This document shows, piece by piece, positions 17,616-25,926 of a DNA stretch of 64,000 bases. The stretch comes from Salipaludibacillus keqinensis (GTDB lineage: Bacteria > Bacillota > Bacilli > Bacillales > Salisediminibacteriaceae). Position 1 is the first letter of the stretch. Every line of letters begins with the position of its first letter. The DNA lies in the NCBI RefSeq assembly GCF_003226325.1, contig NZ_PDOD01000004.1, positions 248,001 through 312,000 of the forward strand, given 5' to 3'. Below the pieces are notes generated by a model that worked only from the letters and a program-made list of their open reading frames with translations, had not been told where the DNA came from and ran no database searches. Position numbers and translations under genes: made by a program.

Positions 17616-18506
17616 ATGTATCAAAAAGGATTTCTTTTATATAACGATAAAGCAGGACAAGATGACGGGCAGAAAAATGTTGGTATAGCAGCTGGTATAC
17701 TATCTAAAAAAGTGGAAGAATTAACGATTCTTAAAGGGAAAGCACCAGGTGATTTAGAGAAAATTTGTAAAGAACAAGGAGAAAGAGCAGACATCTTATT
17801 TATTATGGGAGGCGATGGTACGGTCCATGAGTGTGTAAATGGACTGGTTGATTTAAATAATCCTCCTATCATTTCCATTCTTCCAGGAGGTACCTGTAAT
17901 GATTTCGCAAGGTCACTGAATGTACCAATGACCATTGCTGAAGCATCAGTCTTTGCAGTAAATGGAAAACAAAAGAAAATAGATATAGGATACATGAATG
18001 ACCGGAGTTTCTCTAATTTTGTAGGTATAGGTCTCATCACAGAAGCATCAGAGAATATTGATCAAGAAGCAAAAGAAAGAACAGGTACACTTAGCTATTT
18101 TATGAGTGCAATGAGATCGATGAAAGAAACAACACCGTTTAAATATAAAATCAACTTGAATGACGGCGAATACGAAGGAGATGCGGTTATGATCGTAGCT
18201 ATGAATGGCGCTTTTATTGGAACGAGAGCGCTACCCTTTGAAGATATTTCCTTGGAGGATGGGAAATTGAACCTATTCATTGTTAAAGAGGGAGGCATTG
18301 CCATATTTAGAGAGTGGTTTCAACGCAAAGGACTTTTCGGACAAGAAAACGTGAGCGAAAATGTCACTGTAATGAAAGGAGATCAGATTCTCATGGAAAC
18401 AGAGCAACCCATGAAGGCTGATTCCGATGGGGAAATATATTTAGAGACGCCATTGAAAATAGGGGTTAAAGCTCAACATCTTTCGTTCATTGCAGATCTT
18501 CAATAA
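17616..18506 (+). CDS. Diacylglycerol kinase-family lipid kinase
   Basis: This protein of about 296 residues has the DAGK catalytic signature MGGDGTVHECVNGL (about 59-72), SILPGGTCNDFARSL, and a C-terminal beta domain ending in the FIADLQ region with GEIYLETP. Relatives in B. subtilis are DgkB, YtlR, YerQ and BmrU; which one is closest I cannot say. It would use ATP to phosphorylate a lipid at the membrane. ATG 17616 follows AGGAGTGG at good spacing, so I prefer it to TTG 17598. Ends in a terminator before the next gene. Confidence 0.85.
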   Translation: MYQKGFLLYNDKAGQDDGQKNVGIAAGILSKKVEELTILKGKAPGDLEKICKEQGERADILFIMGGDGTVHECVNGLVDLNNPPIISILPGGTCNDFARSLNVPMTIAEASVFAVNGKQKKIDIGYMNDRSFSNFVGIGLITEASENIDQEAKERTGTLSYFMSAMRSMKETTPFKYKINLNDGEYEGDAVMIVAMNGAFIGTRALPFEDISLEDGKLNLFIVKEGGIAIFREWFQRKGLFGQENVSENVTVMKGDQILMETEQPMKADSDGEIYLETPLKIGVKAQHLSFIADLQ

Positions 18507-18572
18507 TATGATCTAAGCGAAAAAGAGAAAATAATTGGAACACTAGGAAATCTAATTTAGGTTTTCTTGTAA

Positions 18573-18602
18573 AAAAATGCCTTTACGTCTAGGCGTTTTT
18601 TT
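18573..18602 (+). terminator. Rho-independent terminator
   Basis: AAAAATGCCT pairs with AGGCGTTTTT (one wobble) around an eight-base loop, with a T run. Confidence 0.85.
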
Positions 18603-18637
18603 GTGTGATAATGAATTCTATTTGGGGGGGAAATGCA

Positions 18638-18949
18638 TTGGAAACAATAAACAACTTGGAATTAATAAAAGAACGCATAGCACATCAACAAGCAGTAGCG
18701 TTACTGATTAAATCAAAAGGATGCTCTGTATGTGTTGCTGTTGAGGAGCAATTGAAACAAGGGGCCATTAAACACAATGAGGTTCATGTTTTACAAGTTA
18801 GTCTAGAACAGGTGCCTGAAATTTCAGGTGAATATTTGGTTCTAACAGCTCCCACACTTATTTTGTTTATCGGAGGAAAAGAACAGTGGAGAGGTTCCCG
18901 ATTTATTGCTTATAATGAATTAAATCAAATGATCCAACGCTTTTTTTAG
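18638..18949 (+). CDS. Thioredoxin-like protein with CSVC motif
   Basis: This protein of about 103 residues has a thioredoxin fold: CSVC redox motif (about 30-33) after a strand AVALLIKSKG, and the cis-proline segment LTAPTLILFIGGKEQWRGSRF. Start is taken as TTG 18638, seven bases after GGGGGG; an upstream GTG (18605) lies at the edge of the preceding terminator and has no ribosome binding site. It is probably a cytosolic thiol-disulfide exchange protein. Similar short proteins are annotated in Bacillaceae as thioredoxin-family; partner unknown. Confidence 0.8.
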   Translation: METINNLELIKERIAHQQAVALLIKSKGCSVCVAVEEQLKQGAIKHNEVHVLQVSLEQVPEISGEYLVLTAPTLILFIGGKEQWRGSRFIAYNELNQMIQRFF

Positions 18950-19070
18950 TTATTAATGCGCTTACTTGGTGAAATTTAATGTTTATAATCCGACAAATTA
19001 GGAAATATTTTAACTAAGCTCTTATAATAGTAATCATTACTTCATTGAGCAATTGAAGGAGGAAATATTC

Positions 19071-19208
19071 ATGATTTGGACGATTATATCGATATTACTT
19101 TTATTTTGGATCGTTGGTTTAGTTCTAGATCTAGCTGGTGGATTAATTCACATAGTGCTAGTTGTAGCTTTAATCGTATTTATTGTAAATCGAATTAGAG
19201 GGAAGTAA
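19071..19208 (+). CDS. Lmo0937-family small membrane protein
   Basis: This 45-residue protein has two hydrophobic stretches separated by DLAGGLIH (opening MIWTIISILLLFWIVGLV, ending NRIRGK). The pattern, including the conserved GG-(L)-IH centre, is that of the tiny lmo0937-family membrane proteins (DUF5670). The ATG follows AAGGAGG by nine bases and a terminator follows the stop. Function of the family is unknown; members are often stress induced. Confidence 0.8.
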   Translation: MIWTIISILLLFWIVGLVLDLAGGLIHIVLVVALIVFIVNRIRGK

Positions 19209-19215
19209 CTAATAG

Positions 19216-19255
19216 AACTTCAAAGATGGTTTTAACCCTTTGAAGTTCTTTTTTT
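19216..19255 (+). terminator. Rho-independent terminator
   Basis: AACTTCAAAG pairs with CTTTGAAGTT around a twelve-base loop, followed by a T run. Confidence 0.9.
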
Positions 19256-19296
19256 ATGGCGGAATTCAAGTGACTAGCGTTTTTTCTAAGATGTAC

Positions 19297-19325
19297 TTGA
19301 CATTATCGAGAAAGTTTATTAATAT
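19297..19325 (+). promoter_or_regulatory. Sigma-A promoter of the sulfur operon
   Basis: A perfect -35 TTGACA (19297-19302) is separated by 17 bp from -10 TAATAT (19320-19325). The first operator overlaps the end of the -10 and the expected start point. Confidence 0.8.
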
Positions 19326-19340
19326 ACCTGTAGGGGTAAT
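19324..19340. promoter_or_regulatory. CsoR/CstR-like operator 1
   Basis: ATACCTGTAGGGGTAAT contains TACC-N6-GGTA, the dyad form of CsoR-family operators that sense copper or, in CstR, persulfides. Its place at the start point and the sulfur genes behind it favour a CstR-type repressor. No such repressor gene is in the window. Confidence 0.65.
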
Positions 19341-19395
19341 TATTTAAGAGAAATAAATCGAGCATAAAAGCTCATATATTTTTTTACTCTTTTTA

Positions 19396-19412
19396 ATACC
19401 CGTATAGGTATA
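19396..19412. promoter_or_regulatory. CsoR/CstR-like operator 2
   Basis: ATACCCGTATAGGTATA has the same TACC-N6-GGTA arrangement as operator 1, 72 bp downstream in the leader of the TusA-rhodanese gene. Two matching dyads make chance less likely. Confidence 0.65.
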
Positions 19413-19451
19413 TGTAATTTAGATTATTTACTATATAAGGAGGATTCACTC

Positions 19452-20021
19452 ATGACGATTAAGGTTGATAAAGTTCTAGATGCAAAAGGATTGGCATGTC
19501 CTATGCCTGTAGTGAAAACAAAGAAAATGATGGATCAGATCGAACCGGGACAGGTATTACTTGTAGAAGCAACAGACAGAGGATCTCTTACTGATATGAA
19601 AGGATGGGCTAAAAATACAGGAAATCAGTATTTAGGATCCAGAGAAGAAGGTCAGGTGCTTTATCACTATTTGCGGAAGTCAGATCCCAGTGAAACAAAA
19701 GAAGTAGAAGAGTATCCTAACGTGGTTGGTAACGACGATTTAAAAGAAAAGATAAACATTACCGAGACAACTATTTTGGATGTTCGTGAGCCAGCGGAAT
19801 ACGTTTTTTCTCACATTCCAGGGGCGATCTCGATTCCTTTAGGTGAACTGGACGAGAGAATAGATGAAATTAGCAAAGACAATGAAATTTATGTTGTCTG
19901 CAGAACAGGAAATCGAAGTAATATGGCAGCACAACTGCTTGACCAAAAAGGATTTAAAAAGGTATTCAACGTTAAGCCAGGCATGACAGAATGGGACGGA
20001 CCGACAGAAAAGGAATCTTAA
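19452..20021 (+). CDS. yrkF: TusA-rhodanese fusion sulfurtransferase, YrkF-like
   Basis: This 189-residue cytosolic fusion has a TusA domain (about 1-78) with the sulfur-carrying motif LACPMPVV (Cys16) and a rhodanese domain (about 90-185) with active loop CRTGNRS (Cys at about 151). Length and order match B. subtilis YrkF (about 185). It should accept sulfane sulfur from persulfides and pass it between the two cysteines and on to other carriers. ATG follows AAGGAGG. It opens the operon yrkF-yrkH-yrkI and lies directly behind the two CstR-like operators. Confidence 0.9.
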   Translation: MTIKVDKVLDAKGLACPMPVVKTKKMMDQIEPGQVLLVEATDRGSLTDMKGWAKNTGNQYLGSREEGQVLYHYLRKSDPSETKEVEEYPNVVGNDDLKEKINITETTILDVREPAEYVFSHIPGAISIPLGELDERIDEISKDNEIYVVCRTGNRSNMAAQLLDQKGFKKVFNVKPGMTEWDGPTEKES

Positions 20022-20139
20022 GTAATAATAGAAGGCTTTGGTAAAGTCACTTGATAAAAGGTAAAAGTGTTGATTGGAGCTTAAAGGCGCGGAAACCAAC
20101 ATTTAATTATTACAAAGATAAACAAGGAGGCAGTTACAA

Positions 20140-21270
20140 ATGGGAATTAAAGCAATGAAAGCTGGAGAAGTAGCTAAAAAAGTTATCAATAAACAAAAGC
20201 TATTTATCATAGATGTGAGAAATAATGATGCTTATGCTGATTGGAAAATAGAAGGTGAAGGCATTACTTCTATTAATCGTCCTTATTTTGACTTATTAGA
20301 TGGAGTTGAAGAATTGGTGAAAGAACTTCCGGAAGACAAGGAGGTCCTTGTTGTCTGTGCTAAGGAAGGTTCATCCAAGTTTGTTGCTGAAGAATTATCT
20401 GAAGCTACAGGAAAAGATTACTATTATCTCGAAGGTGGCATGAAGACTTGGAGTGAACATCTTGAACCTATAAAGTTGGGAGATTTAGAAAATGGCGGTT
20501 CTGTCTATCAGTTCGTGAGACTGGGTAAAGGGTGTCTCTCGTATATGATTGTGTCCGGAGATGAAGGTGCGATGGTTGATCCTCTTCGCTTGACCGATCA
20601 ATATGAAGCATTTGCTAAAGAGCTTGGCATAAAAGTATTACACATGTTTGATACTCATTTGCACGCTGATCACATTTCAGGCGGACGACGACTGGCTGAG
20701 AAAACTGGGGGAACGTATTACTTGCCACCTAAAGACGCCGGCGAGGTAACGTTCAAGTATGAACCATTAGAAGATGGAAAAGAAGTTATTTTTGGAGATG
20801 ATCAGGTGAAAGTAAAAGCTGTTTATACACCTGGTCATACGATTGGAAGTACGTCACTTATTGTAAACGATACGTATTTATTTACAGGAGATATCTTGTT
20901 CTTAGACTCCATTGGACGACCAGATTTAGCTGGGCTTGCTGAAGACTGGGTTGGTGACCTAAGAGAATCATTGTATGTGAGATATAAAAATATGAATCAA
21001 GATTTACTTGTATTACCTGCTCATTTCGCAAAGCTAAAAGAATTAGATGAAACAGGTCGAGTAGTCGCGCGTTTAGGTGATTTATACAAAGAAAATAACG
21101 GTTTACAAGTAGAAGATGAAGGTGAATTTCGCCAAATGGTTACAGAGAATCTGCCTCCGCAACCGAACTCGTACAAAGAGATCAGACAAACGAACATGGG
21201 TAAAGTGACACCAGATTCTGAAGAAGAAACAGAAATGGAAATCGGTCCAAACCGCTGTGCCGTATCGTAG
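20140..21270 (+). CDS. Rhodanese-persulfide dioxygenase fusion, YrkH/CstB-like
   Basis: This 376-residue protein combines an N-terminal rhodanese domain (about 8-115; loop CAKEGSS, Cys at about 74) with a metallo-beta-lactamase domain of the ETHE1 persulfide dioxygenase type (about 120-376). The metal motif THLHADH (about 173-179), the later TPGHTIGS and the [16 protein letters not shown] segment are clear. It should oxidise glutathione-, bacillithiol- or CoA-persulfide to sulfite with O2. The domain order is the reverse of the well-known dioxygenase-rhodanese fusions. Start ATG follows AAGGAGG. The neighbouring sulfur carriers support this role. Confidence 0.88.
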   Translation: MGIKAMKAGEVAKKVINKQKLFIIDVRNNDAYADWKIEGEGITSINRPYFDLLDGVEELVKELPEDKEVLVVCAKEGSSKFVAEELSEATGKDYYYLEGGMKTWSEHLEPIKLGDLENGGSVYQFVRLGKGCLSYMIVSGDEGAMVDPLRLTDQYEAFAKELGIKVLHMFDTHLHADHISGGRRLAEKTGGTYYLPPKDAGEVTFKYEPLEDGKEVIFGDDQVKVKAVYTPGHTIGSTSLIVNDTYLFTGDILFLDSIGRPDLAGLAEDWVGDLRESLYVRYKNMNQDLLVLPAHFAKLKELDETGRVVARLGDLYKENNGLQVEDEGEFRQMVTENLPPQPNSYKEIRQTNMGKVTPDSEEETEMEIGPNRCAVS

Positions 21271-21363
21271 AATCTAGATATACCGCAAATCGTAAATGAA
21301 AAAAGTGTGAATGCTAAAGCGTAATAAAATAAAACTACTAAAATTGAAAAGGGGTATATGATT

Positions 21364-21591
21364 ATGGAAAGTACTAAAGTGTTAGACGCAAAAGGGCTCG
21401 CTTGTCCGATGCCAGTTGTAAAGGTGAAAAAGGAAATGGATCAGCTTCAAAGTGGAGATATCTTAGAAGTTCTAGCGACAGATAAGGGTGCGAAATCGGA
21501 TATCCCTGCTTGGGCAAAATCAAGCGGGAACGAAATTGTAAAAGAGGATCAAGAAGACCAAGTCTTGAAGTTTTGGATTAAAAAAGCATAA
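21364..21591 (+). CDS. yrkI: TusA-family sulfur carrier, YrkI-like
   Basis: This 75-residue TusA domain protein has the motif LACPMPVV close to its N-terminus and ends in KFWIKKA. ATG 21364 lies nine bases after AAGGGG and gives exactly the usual length; ATG 21358 is only three bases from that site. It would carry sulfur as a persulfide for the two fusion enzymes upstream. A long perfect hairpin closes the operon. Confidence 0.88.
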   Translation: MESTKVLDAKGLACPMPVVKVKKEMDQLQSGDILEVLATDKGAKSDIPAWAKSSGNEIVKEDQEDQVLKFWIKKA

Positions 21592-21600
21592 GAAAGTAAA

Positions 21601-21645
21601 GATAATAATAGCCTGCCCCTCCACAGGTGGCAGGCTATTATTATC
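21601..21645 (+). terminator. Strong terminator ending the yrkF-H-I unit
   Basis: A 17-bp perfect stem (GATAATAATAGCCTGCC with its complement) around an eleven-base loop, followed by TTTT, separates the sulfur genes from sulP. Confidence 0.85.
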
Positions 21646-21754
21646 TTTTAGGTAATATTAAAGATTGTAGTTTGTATTAAGAAGATTTGCTAAATTTCTT
21701 CAACTATTTGAATAATTAATTAAAAACATGCTTTAGAAAGGAGGGGACGGATTT

Positions 21755-23419
21755 ATGAATCAGTGGTTCCCTTTTCTTGATTGGATGAAGAAATATGACT
21801 TAAAAGAAGATTTTAAAGGTGATATGATCGCAGGATTAATTGTTGCCATCATGTTAATTCCCCAAGGAATGGCCTATGCTATGCTAGCAGGCTTACCTCC
21901 AGTGATGGGACTTTATGCTTCGACCGTACCGTTGATTTTATATGCACTATTTGGAACGTCACGACAATTGTCAGTTGGACCGGTAGCGATGGTTTCTTTA
22001 TTGATATTTACAGGTGTTTCTGGATTGGCTGAACCTGGGAGTGACCAGTACATCTCACTAGTGTTTTTATTAGCTTTCATGGTTGGTGTTATTCAATTAT
22101 TAATGGGGATATTTAAACTGGGAGCAATTAGTAAATTTATTTCTCATGCGGTAATAAGCGGTTTTACTTCAGCTGCGGCGATCATTATTGGAATGAGTCA
22201 GTTAAAGCATTTAATTGGAGTAGAGATTGAAGCATCAAATAATGTGTTTTTAATCATTGCAGAAGTATTTACAAGACTTAACGAGATTCATCTGCCTACC
22301 CTCTTGATAGGTTTAGGGAGTATTTTTATTCTTGTACTCTTCAAGAAAAAAATAAAAAAAATCCCTGGAGCATTGGTTGTTGTTGTCACCATGATTGCCA
22401 TAGTAGGTTTCTTACAGTTAAATGAAATTGGTGTAGGAATCGTAGGAAATGTCCCAGATGGATTACCTAGCCTATCTATACCTTCTTTAAATATACCTGC
22501 CATTAATACCTTGTTACCTATTGCATTCACTATTGTCATCATTGGTTTTGTAGAGTCTTATGCGATGGCGAAGGTCATTGCTACGAAAGAAAGGTACACG
22601 ATTCATGCAAACAAAGAATTGAACGGTCTTGGGATTGCTAATATTGGAACTAGTTTCTTTTCAGGTTTTCCAGTGACAGGCGGTTTTTCTCGATCAGCTG
22701 TGAACTATGATGCAGGTGCTCGAACAGGCTTAGCTTCAATTATTACAGGTGCTATTATTCTTCTTACATTACTTTTTTTCACGTCTTGGTTTTATTATTT
22801 ACCTCAGGCAGTTCTTGCGGCAATCATTATTGTGGCTGTTTACGGTTTAATTGATGTGAAAGAAGTATTCCATTTATGGAATATCAAGAGAATTGATGCT
22901 ATTTCTTTACTTGTAACCTTTTCTGCTACGTTAGTGATAGGCATTGAAGCAGGTATTGCAACTGGAGTAGTATTTTCGATACTAAATTTTGTTTACCGAA
23001 GTTCAAAACCTCATATGGCAGAACTTGGATATATTGAAGAGAATCAAACGTATAGAAATGTGAACCGTTATCCAATGGCGAAGACAAAGGATGATGTGTT
23101 GATTGTTCGAATTGATGCAGCGATCTACTTTGCTAATATATCATATATCGAAGAGCGGTTATCTGACTTTATTAACAATAAACAGGATCTAAAGGCAATT
23201 ATTCTCGATTTTTCAGGTGTAAATGATATGGATGCTGTAGCTATCGATGATTTAGGTAAATGGATCGACCAAATAAGAGAAGAGAATGTGAAGATATCAC
23301 TTGCACAAGTTAAAGGACCTGTGAGAGACTTATTAAAAAAGGCAGGTTGGACAAAGAAGTATGGTGACGTCATTCAACATCCGACGATTGAAACCGCTTT
23401 GTTGAAACTTGGAAAATGA
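21755..23419 (+). CDS. SulP-family anion permease with STAS domain
   Basis: This 554-residue SLC26/SulP transporter has the opening helix signature LIVAIMLIPQGMAYAMLAGLPP (in part), about a dozen helices, and a C-terminal STAS domain (about 435-550) containing AIILDFSGVNDMDAVAI. SulP proteins move sulfate, bicarbonate or other anions. The carbonic anhydrase gene follows at once, with its ribosome binding site overlapping this stop codon, the same pairing as B. subtilis yvdB-yvdA. That favours bicarbonate, while the sulfur operon upstream keeps sulfate or sulfite possible. ATG follows AAAGGAGGGG. Confidence 0.88.
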   Translation: MNQWFPFLDWMKKYDLKEDFKGDMIAGLIVAIMLIPQGMAYAMLAGLPPVMGLYASTVPLILYALFGTSRQLSVGPVAMVSLLIFTGVSGLAEPGSDQYISLVFLLAFMVGVIQLLMGIFKLGAISKFISHAVISGFTSAAAIIIGMSQLKHLIGVEIEASNNVFLIIAEVFTRLNEIHLPTLLIGLGSIFILVLFKKKIKKIPGALVVVVTMIAIVGFLQLNEIGVGIVGNVPDGLPSLSIPSLNIPAINTLLPIAFTIVIIGFVESYAMAKVIATKERYTIHANKELNGLGIANIGTSFFSGFPVTGGFSRSAVNYDAGARTGLASIITGAIILLTLLFFTSWFYYLPQAVLAAIIIVAVYGLIDVKEVFHLWNIKRIDAISLLVTFSATLVIGIEAGIATGVVFSILNFVYRSSKPHMAELGYIEENQTYRNVNRYPMAKTKDDVLIVRIDAAIYFANISYIEERLSDFINNKQDLKAIILDFSGVNDMDAVAIDDLGKWIDQIREENVKISLAQVKGPVRDLLKKAGWTKKYGDVIQHPTIETALLKLGK

Positions 23420-23429
23420 GGTGTCTATT

Positions 23430-23984
23430 GTGAGAATTGAAGAACTTGAATCATCCCATAGTGAATTTCTAGAAAACATGACTAAAAAAGATCCACAGTT
23501 TTTCAGTAAATTGGGAGAAGGACAAACACCTTCTTTCTTTGTAGTATCATGCTGTGATTCTAGGACTTGCCCATCTACAATAACGGGGATGCCCTTAGGA
23601 GAAATGTTTACACACAGAAATATAGCTAATCAAGTGATAGAAGAAGATGAGAGTTTCAGAGCTAGCTTACATTACGCACTAGATGTATTGAAAGTTAATT
23701 ATGTTATTGTGCTAGGTCACACGAGATGTGGTGGAGTGCTGGCAGCTAGTACAGGTGTTCAGCATGAATCGATGGATGGCTGGCTAAAACACGTGAGAGC
23801 TAGCCTAGAAACCTTTGACCAATCGAAGAAGGATCCTGAAGCTATTGAATTGGAAGAGCATAATGTTAGACAACAAGTGCAGAATGTGAAAAATCACCCT
23901 GTCTATCAAAGAAAAGGTCAAGACGTTCCAGTCATTGGTTTATTATTCCATTTGGAATCTGGAGAGCTTAAGTGGCTAGATTAA
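23430..23984 (+). CDS. Beta-class carbonic anhydrase
   Basis: This 184-residue enzyme interconverts CO2 and bicarbonate. Zinc-site motifs are SCCDSRTCPS (Cys-Asp-Ser-Arg, about 35-44) and LGHTRCGG (His and Cys ligands, about 92-99). GTG 23430 lies six bases after GAGGTG, which overlaps the sulP stop codon; the alternative TTG 23409 inside sulP has no such site. The tight junction suggests translation coupled to SulP and a joint role in inorganic carbon supply. Confidence 0.9.
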   Translation: MRIEELESSHSEFLENMTKKDPQFFSKLGEGQTPSFFVVSCCDSRTCPSTITGMPLGEMFTHRNIANQVIEEDESFRASLHYALDVLKVNYVIVLGHTRCGGVLAASTGVQHESMDGWLKHVRASLETFDQSKKDPEAIELEEHNVRQQVQNVKNHPVYQRKGQDVPVIGLLFHLESGELKWLD

Positions 23985-24029
23985 GAGAATGGGTAGAAAC
24001 GTCTGAATTAGAAAGGGTGGGCATTCAGT

Positions 24030-24596
24030 ATGGTTGGACATCGTTTCAATCCTGCAAAGGCTGATAAGTTAATAGACCCTAAACGGAAATCATTAATCGA
24101 TTCTGAATGGGTAGCTAAAAAACTAGAATTCTCTGAGAATGCCAACCTTATGGACTTAGGTGCTGGGAATGGCTACTTTACTCTGCCACTGGCGGAATTA
24201 ACAAGTGGAGATGTATATGCAGTGGATATTGAACCTGAAATGCTTGGACTTCTAGGTGTCCGTGCCCAGGAGAAAAATGCTGACAATATCGGGCTGATTG
24301 AAGCAGATCTCGAAGATATTCCTTTAGGTGACCATACAGTAGATGCTTCCGTAGCGGCTTTTGTTATTCATGAAGTGGAAGATCGGGTAAAAGCATTCCG
24401 AGAAATCAACCGGATCATGAAACCATCTTCTCAAGGTGTAATTATTGAGTGGGCCCAAGTAAAAGGTGAGTCAGGACCACCATTGCATGAGCGATTAAAT
24501 CCTAATACTCTTATTCAAGAAATGAAAAATACAGGTCTGAATCTAGTCGAACGAATAGATAATAACGATGTATATATGATCTTCTTTAAAACTTGA
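24030..24596 (+). CDS. Class I SAM-dependent methyltransferase
   Basis: This 188-residue protein has the SAM-binding motif MDLGAGNGYFTLPL (about 40-53), acidic VYAVDIEPEM, and a post-I region DASVAAFVIHEVEDRVKAFREINRIMKP as in UbiE/Methyltransf_11 proteins. The substrate is not evident. There is no set of conserved cysteines as in arsenite methyltransferase ArsM. It ends the sulP-carbonic anhydrase unit, 45 bp after the stop. ATG follows AAAGGGTGG. Confidence 0.75.
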   Translation: MVGHRFNPAKADKLIDPKRKSLIDSEWVAKKLEFSENANLMDLGAGNGYFTLPLAELTSGDVYAVDIEPEMLGLLGVRAQEKNADNIGLIEADLEDIPLGDHTVDASVAAFVIHEVEDRVKAFREINRIMKPSSQGVIIEWAQVKGESGPPLHERLNPNTLIQEMKNTGLNLVERIDNNDVYMIFFKT

Positions 24597-24631
24597 AAAA
24601 AGGCACCCAAAAATTTTTTGGGTGCCTTTTT
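24596..24631. terminator. Bidirectional terminator between methyltransferase gene and mreBH
   Basis: An almost perfect palindrome, AAAAAGGCACCCAAAAA with its complement, has A and T runs on both sides and lies between convergent genes. Confidence 0.9.
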
Positions 24632-24673
24632 GTGCAAGTAGTTAAAGAGTAGTGTCCTATTCCTAACAGAAAA

Positions 24674-25684
24674 TTAACTACTTCGTGTGTTTTGAATTTT
24701 TTGCATCATGGCTAAGGATCGTCCCGTTCCTATGGCTACAGACTCCAAGGGACTTGGTGCAAGGTGCACAGGTACAACAATTTCATTAGATAACCACTCT
24801 TCAATACCATTGAGTAATGCGCCACCGCCGGTCAAGATCACACCTCTATCTACAATATCACCACTTAATTCAGGAGGACAATCTTCTAAAGTAGCCCGTA
24901 TCGCTTCTAAAATGGATAACAAAGACTCGCGAATAGCCCCTTGAATTTCATAGGAAGACACTTGAATTGTATGAGGTAAACCGCTCACTAAATCGCGTCC
25001 CCTTATATCCATGTGCAGTTCTTCGTGCTCCGTTAGAGCGTATCCGACTTCCATTTTAATGTTTTCGGCCGTACGATATCCAATCATTAAATTGTACTTT
25101 TTTCGGACGAATTGGGTAATATCCTCATCCATCTGATCGCCACCAACTCTGATTGAGTGACAAGAAACAACTCCACCAAATGAAATTATGGCTACTTCCG
25201 TAGTCCCACCTCCGATATCTACGATGACATTAGCAATAGGTTCTTCCACAGGTAAGTCTGCCCCGATGGCTGCAGCTACAGGTTCTTCTATTAATTGAAC
25301 ATCTTTAGCCCCGCATTGTTTGACAGCATCTGATATGGCTCTTCGTTCAACAGAAGTAGATCCAGAGGGGGTGCATACAACGACACTAGGCTTTCTTAAG
25401 GGAGTTCCCAGTTTTTTAGATGCCTTTTTCATAATGTGTTTTAGCATATCAGTTGTTACTTGATAATCAGCTATAACTCCATCTTTTAAAGGACGTATAG
25501 CCACAATGTTTTCAGGGGTTTTGCCTACCATCATTTTTGCTTCTTCACCAACAGCCAGTACTTGATTCGTGTTGATATCAATGGCTACGACAGACGGCTC
25601 ATTTATAATCATTCCTTTATTTTTAGTGTAAACTAGTAAATTTGCGGTTCCTAAGTCAATCCCGATTTGAATAGTTGAAAACAT
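24674..25684 (-). CDS. mreBH: Rod-shape protein MreBH, bacterial actin
   Basis: This 336-residue MreB-family protein forms membrane-associated filaments that guide lateral wall synthesis. Actin-fold motifs are [12 protein letters not shown] (phosphate 1), [14 protein letters not shown] (phosphate 2) and [18 protein letters not shown] (adenosine). The wording of [24 protein letters not shown]-like and [15 protein letters not shown] segments and the length match MreBH best. It is not next to mreC/mreD, consistent with MreBH being a separate gene in Bacillus. ATG follows GGAGGAATTATT. Confidence 0.88.
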   Translation of the reverse strand: MFSTIQIGIDLGTANLLVYTKNKGMIINEPSVVAIDINTNQVLAVGEEAKMMVGKTPENIVAIRPLKDGVIADYQVTTDMLKHIMKKASKKLGTPLRKPSVVVCTPSGSTSVERRAISDAVKQCGAKDVQLIEEPVAAAIGADLPVEEPIANVIVDIGGGTTEVAIISFGGVVSCHSIRVGGDQMDEDITQFVRKKYNLMIGYRTAENIKMEVGYALTEHEELHMDIRGRDLVSGLPHTIQVSSYEIQGAIRESLLSILEAIRATLEDCPPELSGDIVDRGVILTGGGALLNGIEEWLSNEIVVPVHLAPSPLESVAIGTGRSLAMMQKIQNTRSS

Positions 25685-25926
25685 AATAATTCCTCCAGTT
25701 TCACATATGGTGTCACATTATCACCATTCTCTAGGAAACTCTGATTTATAGGGGTATTTTAAAAGAGAAATAATGAAAAAATGTGTAAAGAAATTATTTC
25801 CCGGGAAAATATGTTGAACAATGCGAAATATTGCCTAGATCTGTCGCTAAAAGTCAGGAATTCTTTCATCTTTAATATTTTTTAGATACTATAAAGAAAT
25901 ACAATATCTACTAAAGGAGATAACAT

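Noticed and set aside
19355-19392. Attenuator hairpin in the leader of the TusA-rhodanese gene
   Set aside because: GAGC/GCTC before a T run gives only a four-base stem, too weak to call a terminator.
24030-24596. Arsenite methyltransferase (ArsM)
   Set aside because: The SAM fold is present but no set of conserved arsenic-binding cysteines is seen, and it sits with the sulP-carbonic anhydrase genes.
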